5,462 nt of DNA from JAUXFK01 sp034189035 (GTDB taxonomy: Bacteria; Desulfobacterota; UBA8473), in contig JAXHVA010000193.1 in NCBI GenBank assembly GCA_034189035.1, forward strand, positions 1-5,462, read 5' to 3'. The translations under genes and the position numbers were made by a program. Each line of letters starts with the position of its first letter. Positions within the stretch are counted from its first letter, which is position 1. Of this stretch, positions 4,072-5,462 are shown piece by piece. Below the pieces are notes generated by a model. That model ran no database searches. It worked only from the letters and a program-made list of their open reading frames with translations, and had not been told where the DNA came from.

Positions 4072-4089
4072 CCACCAGTTCCAGTCAGA

Positions 4090-4125
4090 CCGCTAGCAGC
4101 GGCTCCTGAACTAGAGCGTTGGAGC
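4090..4125 (+). promoter_or_regulatory. Alternating stems over a ribosome-binding site
   Basis: CCGCT (4090-4094) and AGCGG (4098-4102) form a tight 5-bp hairpin with a three-base loop. GCTCC (4102-4106) is complementary to GGAGC (4121-4125), which contains the ribosome-binding site of the gene at 4133. The two stems share only base 4102, so the leader can fold to hide the GGAG. No U-run follows. Whether it is functional is unproven. Confidence 0.4.
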
Positions 4126-4132
4126 TTAAAAA

Positions 4133-4306
4133 ATGGACTTATTAAATGCTTGCAAATTGGCTTATCGTAAACACGTCCTTAACGATGATTCAATTGGGTG
4201 GAATGAATTGGGCGATTGCTTATTGGATGCTATTTGTAATGAAATTGGAGATGATGGTTATCAACAGTGGCTTCAGCAAGTCAAATCAGAGGATAAAAAA
4301 CGCTGA
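4133..4306 (+). CDS. Small phage protein of unknown function (57 aa)
   Basis: A short gene with GGAG (4121-4124) eight bases before the ATG. The 57-residue product begins MDLLNACKLAYRKHVLNDDS and continues with IGWNELGDCLLDAICNEIGDDGYQQWLQQVKSE in the same frame. The pattern is an amphipathic helix, a short loop (DDSIGW), a second helix with alternating Leu/Asp/Cys, then a Gly-Asp-Asp-Gly turn and a last helix with W45. It is predicted to be a compact, acidic, all-helical protein. It resembles helical mini-proteins often seen in phage early regions. No enzymatic motif, signal peptide or zinc site is visible. The gene starts 61 bases after the exported-protein gene and ends 29 bases before the next start. 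Confidence 0.78.
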   Translation: MDLLNACKLAYRKHVLNDDSIGWNELGDCLLDAICNEIGDDGYQQWLQQVKSEDKKR

Positions 4307-4335
4307 ATTTTGTGGTTATCTATAAAGGAGACAAT

Positions 4336-4515
4336 ATGGCAAAACATCTAATAATTACACTTGAGTACGATATGGGAGACTACTCAGATATGGAAGAGGA
4401 TGGATATGAAATACCAACCGACCCCAATGATGTTGGTTTAAACGAATCTTTTTTCCAAAGTGACGCGTTGATTCATGACATGGAAATTGTCGGAATAAGG
4501 GTTGAAGAGAAATAA
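4336..4515 (+). CDS. Highly acidic small protein (59 aa)
   Basis: AAAGGAG (4324-4330) five bases before the ATG at 4336 decides the start; a GTG at 4312 in the same frame has no ribosome-binding site. The 59-residue protein has 16 Asp/Glu against three Lys/Arg, a net charge of about -13. Residues 4-11 and 47-57 look like beta strands (HLIITLEY and MEIVGIRVEE). They flank an acidic, Asp/Glu-rich middle (DYSDMEEDGYE, 15-25) and a Phe-Phe-Gln-Ser-Asp stretch. Small acidic phage proteins sometimes imitate DNA to block host enzymes, but nothing here shows that directly. Function unknown. It lies 29 bases after the previous gene and 27 before the next. Confidence 0.82.
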   Translation: MAKHLIITLEYDMGDYSDMEEDGYEIPTDPNDVGLNESFFQSDALIHDMEIVGIRVEEK

Positions 4516-4542
4516 CCCATATAACTACAAGGTGGATAAACA

Positions 4543-4905
4543 ATGAAAATATATAGTGGCTCTTGCTGTTTGTGTGATGTTGGATTGCCAGCAAATCAAA
4601 AGGATATCCACGGTAATGATCTTTTTTCAGGTGACATTGTTATGCTTTGGCATGGAAGCTACCTCGGCACAGATATTGAAGAATGGCTACCATCTGATGG
4701 GCTAACAGCCATTGTTGGAAATCAATATCAATCATATTCAAATGGGACAGTTAAACTACTCACTAATAAACCATCCCTTTTCACTATGGGGATTTCAGAT
4801 TGTGGAATCCAAAATGACGAATGGAAAGTGTCTTTGGTGAAATCACATAAAGACATAATTCCTGGTGAACGATTCATAGCATATGGATTCAATTACAAGT
4901 TATAA
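4543..4905 (+). CDS. Phage protein with SH3-like DxxGxxxxxGDIV motif (120 aa)
   Basis: AAGGTGG (4529-4535) lies seven bases before the ATG. The motif KDIHGNDLFSGDIVMLWHG (20-38) matches the Asp-x-x-Gly-x-x-x-x-x-Gly-Asp-Ile-Val opening of beta-barrel phage proteins such as those of the YopX type. The rest is beta-rich with many Gly, Asn, Tyr and Trp residues (WLPSDGLTAIVG, 48-59; YQSYSNGT, 62-69; EWKVSLVKSHKDI, 93-105; FIAYGFNYKL at the end). Three cysteines at 8, 9 and 11 form an unusual cluster ahead of the motif. There is no signal peptide or membrane segment. A barrel fold is inferred from the motif; the family assignment is tentative and the function unknown. It sits alone between two gaps of 27 and 67 bases. 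Confidence 0.83.
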   Translation: MKIYSGSCCLCDVGLPANQKDIHGNDLFSGDIVMLWHGSYLGTDIEEWLPSDGLTAIVGNQYQSYSNGTVKLLTNKPSLFTMGISDCGIQNDEWKVSLVKSHKDIIPGERFIAYGFNYKL

Positions 4906-4927
4906 CCAATAAATTAACCTGACGTAA

Positions 4928-4966
4928 ACAACATGCCGGTTATTTTCTGTGTTGTCTGTACGGAGG
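4928..4966 (+). promoter_or_regulatory. Leader module copy A before the gene at 4973
   Basis: The segment 4935-4956 matches 5187-5208 at 17 of 22 positions, starting with GCCGG and keeping TATTT and a following GTT-x-TC. In this copy the 3' arm that would pair with GCCGG has changed to TCTGT. ACAACA (4928-4933) instead pairs with TGTTGT (4950-4955). The ribosome-binding site GGAGG (4962-4966) follows at once. The same place in two neighbouring junctions suggests a duplicated or selected leader element. Confidence 0.45.
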
Positions 4967-4972
4967 AAAGAT

Positions 4973-5170
4973 ATGAACCGCAAAGAAGATATACTTGACG
5001 AACAACATTGGAGGTTTCAAGACTATCGACAGCGAATTGAAGCGAAGGATTGGAAAGCAATTCTTTTGAATGAAGATGATAAAATAATATTCAAAGGTCG
5101 TGCAACTCAACTGATAGCTAAAAGTCTTGGGTGTGGAATTTATGAAGTGTCAAAACAGACAACAAACTAA
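4973..5170 (+). CDS. Small charged phage protein (65 aa)
   Basis: GGAGG (4962-4966) six bases before the ATG at 4973 sets the start; an in-frame GTG at 4949 has no ribosome-binding site and would overlap the leader module. The product starts with a highly charged helix (NRKEDILDEQHWRFQDYRQR, 2-21). A central strand-turn-strand follows (WKAILLNEDDKIIFKG, 27-42), then RATQLIAKSLGCGIYEVSKQ (43-62), which looks like a helix and strand. The 27-42 segment resembles a short beta-hairpin rather than an enzyme core. There are no paired cysteines, no signal peptide and no membrane segment. The family is not recognised. It is followed by a 54-base gap containing the second copy of the leader module. Confidence 0.78.
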   Translation: MNRKEDILDEQHWRFQDYRQRIEAKDWKAILLNEDDKIIFKGRATQLIAKSLGCGIYEVSKQTTN

Positions 5171-5186
5171 TCTACTGAACCGCAAA

Positions 5187-5219
5187 GCCGGGTATTTCCG
5201 GCGTTATCGTCATAGGAGG
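5187..5219 (+). promoter_or_regulatory. Leader module copy B with GCCGG hairpin
   Basis: GCCGG (5187-5191) and CCGGC (5198-5202) form a perfect 5-bp stem around GTATTT, ending 11 bases before the ribosome-binding site AGGAGG (5214-5219) of the gene at 5225. The bases from 5187 to 5208 are related to those at 4935-4956 in the preceding junction. No U-run follows, so this is more likely a translational or RNA-stability element than a terminator. Confidence 0.5.
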
Positions 5220-5224
5220 AACAA

Positions 5225-5462
5225 ATGGATATCGAAACAAAGAATGCAGTAATTGAAAGCGCAATAATTACAAATGACGACCATGGCTTATTATCAGCGT
5301 GGCTGCATCTCGATTATGATGGATCTGGCCAGGGCTTTGGGGGGTACGCTTTATACCTTCCAAAATCATTCAAGAATCACAATGTTGAAAGTGTTGCTGG
5401 CCATTTTATTTGGCGGGTCATGGAAATAGCTGGTGTTAACCGATGGGATCAACTCAAAGGAA
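5225..5462 (+). CDS. Phage protein with GxGQGFGGYxL motif, truncated at right edge (79+ aa)
   Basis: Start set by AGGAGG (5214-5219) five bases before the ATG; the frame is open to the window end, so the C-terminus is missing. The visible part starts with KNAVIESAIITNDDHGLLSA (6-25), two strands with a turn. WLHLDYDGSGQGFGGYALYL (26-45) follows, with a Gly-rich loop (Gly-x-Gly-Gln-Gly-Phe-Gly-Gly-Tyr) that is strikingly conserved in a group of small phage proteins I have seen in many proteobacterial phages. A helix (HFIWRVMEIAGV, 60-71) and RWDQLKG (73-79) complete the visible part. Such proteins are usually about 95-110 residues, so perhaps 20-30 residues are cut off. Function is unknown, and I know of no catalytic role for the Gly-rich loop. 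Confidence 0.82.
   Translation, partial: MDIETKNAVIESAIITNDDHGLLSAWLHLDYDGSGQGFGGYALYLPKSFKNHNVESVAGHFIWRVMEIAGVNRWDQLKG

Noticed and set aside
4312..4335. GTG at 4312 as start of the acidic protein
   Set aside because: It has no ribosome-binding site, while the ATG at 4336 has AAAGGAG at five bases.
1..5462. tRNA, rRNA, CRISPR array, insertion sequence or att site
   Set aside because: No cloverleaf, regularly spaced repeat, transposase frame, terminal inverted repeat pair or integrase gene was seen in either strand.

Overview
This window looks like the early-control region of a temperate bacteriophage or prophage. Two near-consensus sigma70 promoters stand back to back between positions 1592 and 1695. 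A compact leftward operon of five small genes runs from 1565 to 91, and a rightward series of nine small genes runs from 1939 off the right edge. Apart from a Rad52-like single-strand annealing protein, almost every product is a short protein of the kind found only in phages, several with paired cysteines that probably bind zinc. Shine-Dalgarno sequences are strong throughout and intergenic gaps are mostly tens of bases. The host cannot be named from the sequence. One product with a clean signal peptide suggests an envelope target and fits a Gram-negative host, but does not prove it.

Left arm (minus strand, 1565 to 91): the first gene encodes a 62-residue Cro/CI-type helix-turn-helix protein. 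It is followed by a 155-residue protein that appears to join two small phage domains, a Trp/Cys-rich 60-residue protein, a 93-residue protein ending in a zinc-knuckle-like motif, and a 95-residue protein. No full-length CI-type repressor with a peptidase domain is visible, and neither are integrase, excisionase or att sites.

Centre (1566 to 1938, no conventional gene): the leftward promoter (TTGACA, 17 bases, TATTCT), a 46-bp AT-rich spacer, the rightward promoter (TTGACA, 17 bases, TATATT), and then a leader of about 240 bases. The leader holds a seven-codon ORF with a strong Shine-Dalgarno, an 8-bp GC-rich hairpin, and directly against it a 15-bp perfect inverted repeat enclosing 42 bases. 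The 3' arm of that repeat contains the ribosome-binding site and start codon of a 13-codon ORF. The stop codon of that ORF lies inside the ribosome-binding site of the first full gene. This is the most unusual part of the window: it resembles a structured antitermination or translational-switch RNA placed just after an early phage promoter.

Right arm (plus strand, 1939 to the edge): three cysteine-rich, probably zinc-binding small proteins (75, 146 and 105 residues); the 223-residue annealing protein, which points to phage homologous recombination; a 97-residue exported protein; then small proteins of 57, 59, 120 and 65 residues and a truncated protein of at least 79 residues. Several junctions carry inverted repeats over or next to the ribosome-binding site, and two consecutive junctions (before 4973 and before 5225) carry related copies of one leader module. 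The rightward genes may therefore be individually tuned at translation. All functions except DNA binding (HTH), annealing (Rad52-like) and export (signal peptide) remain unknown.
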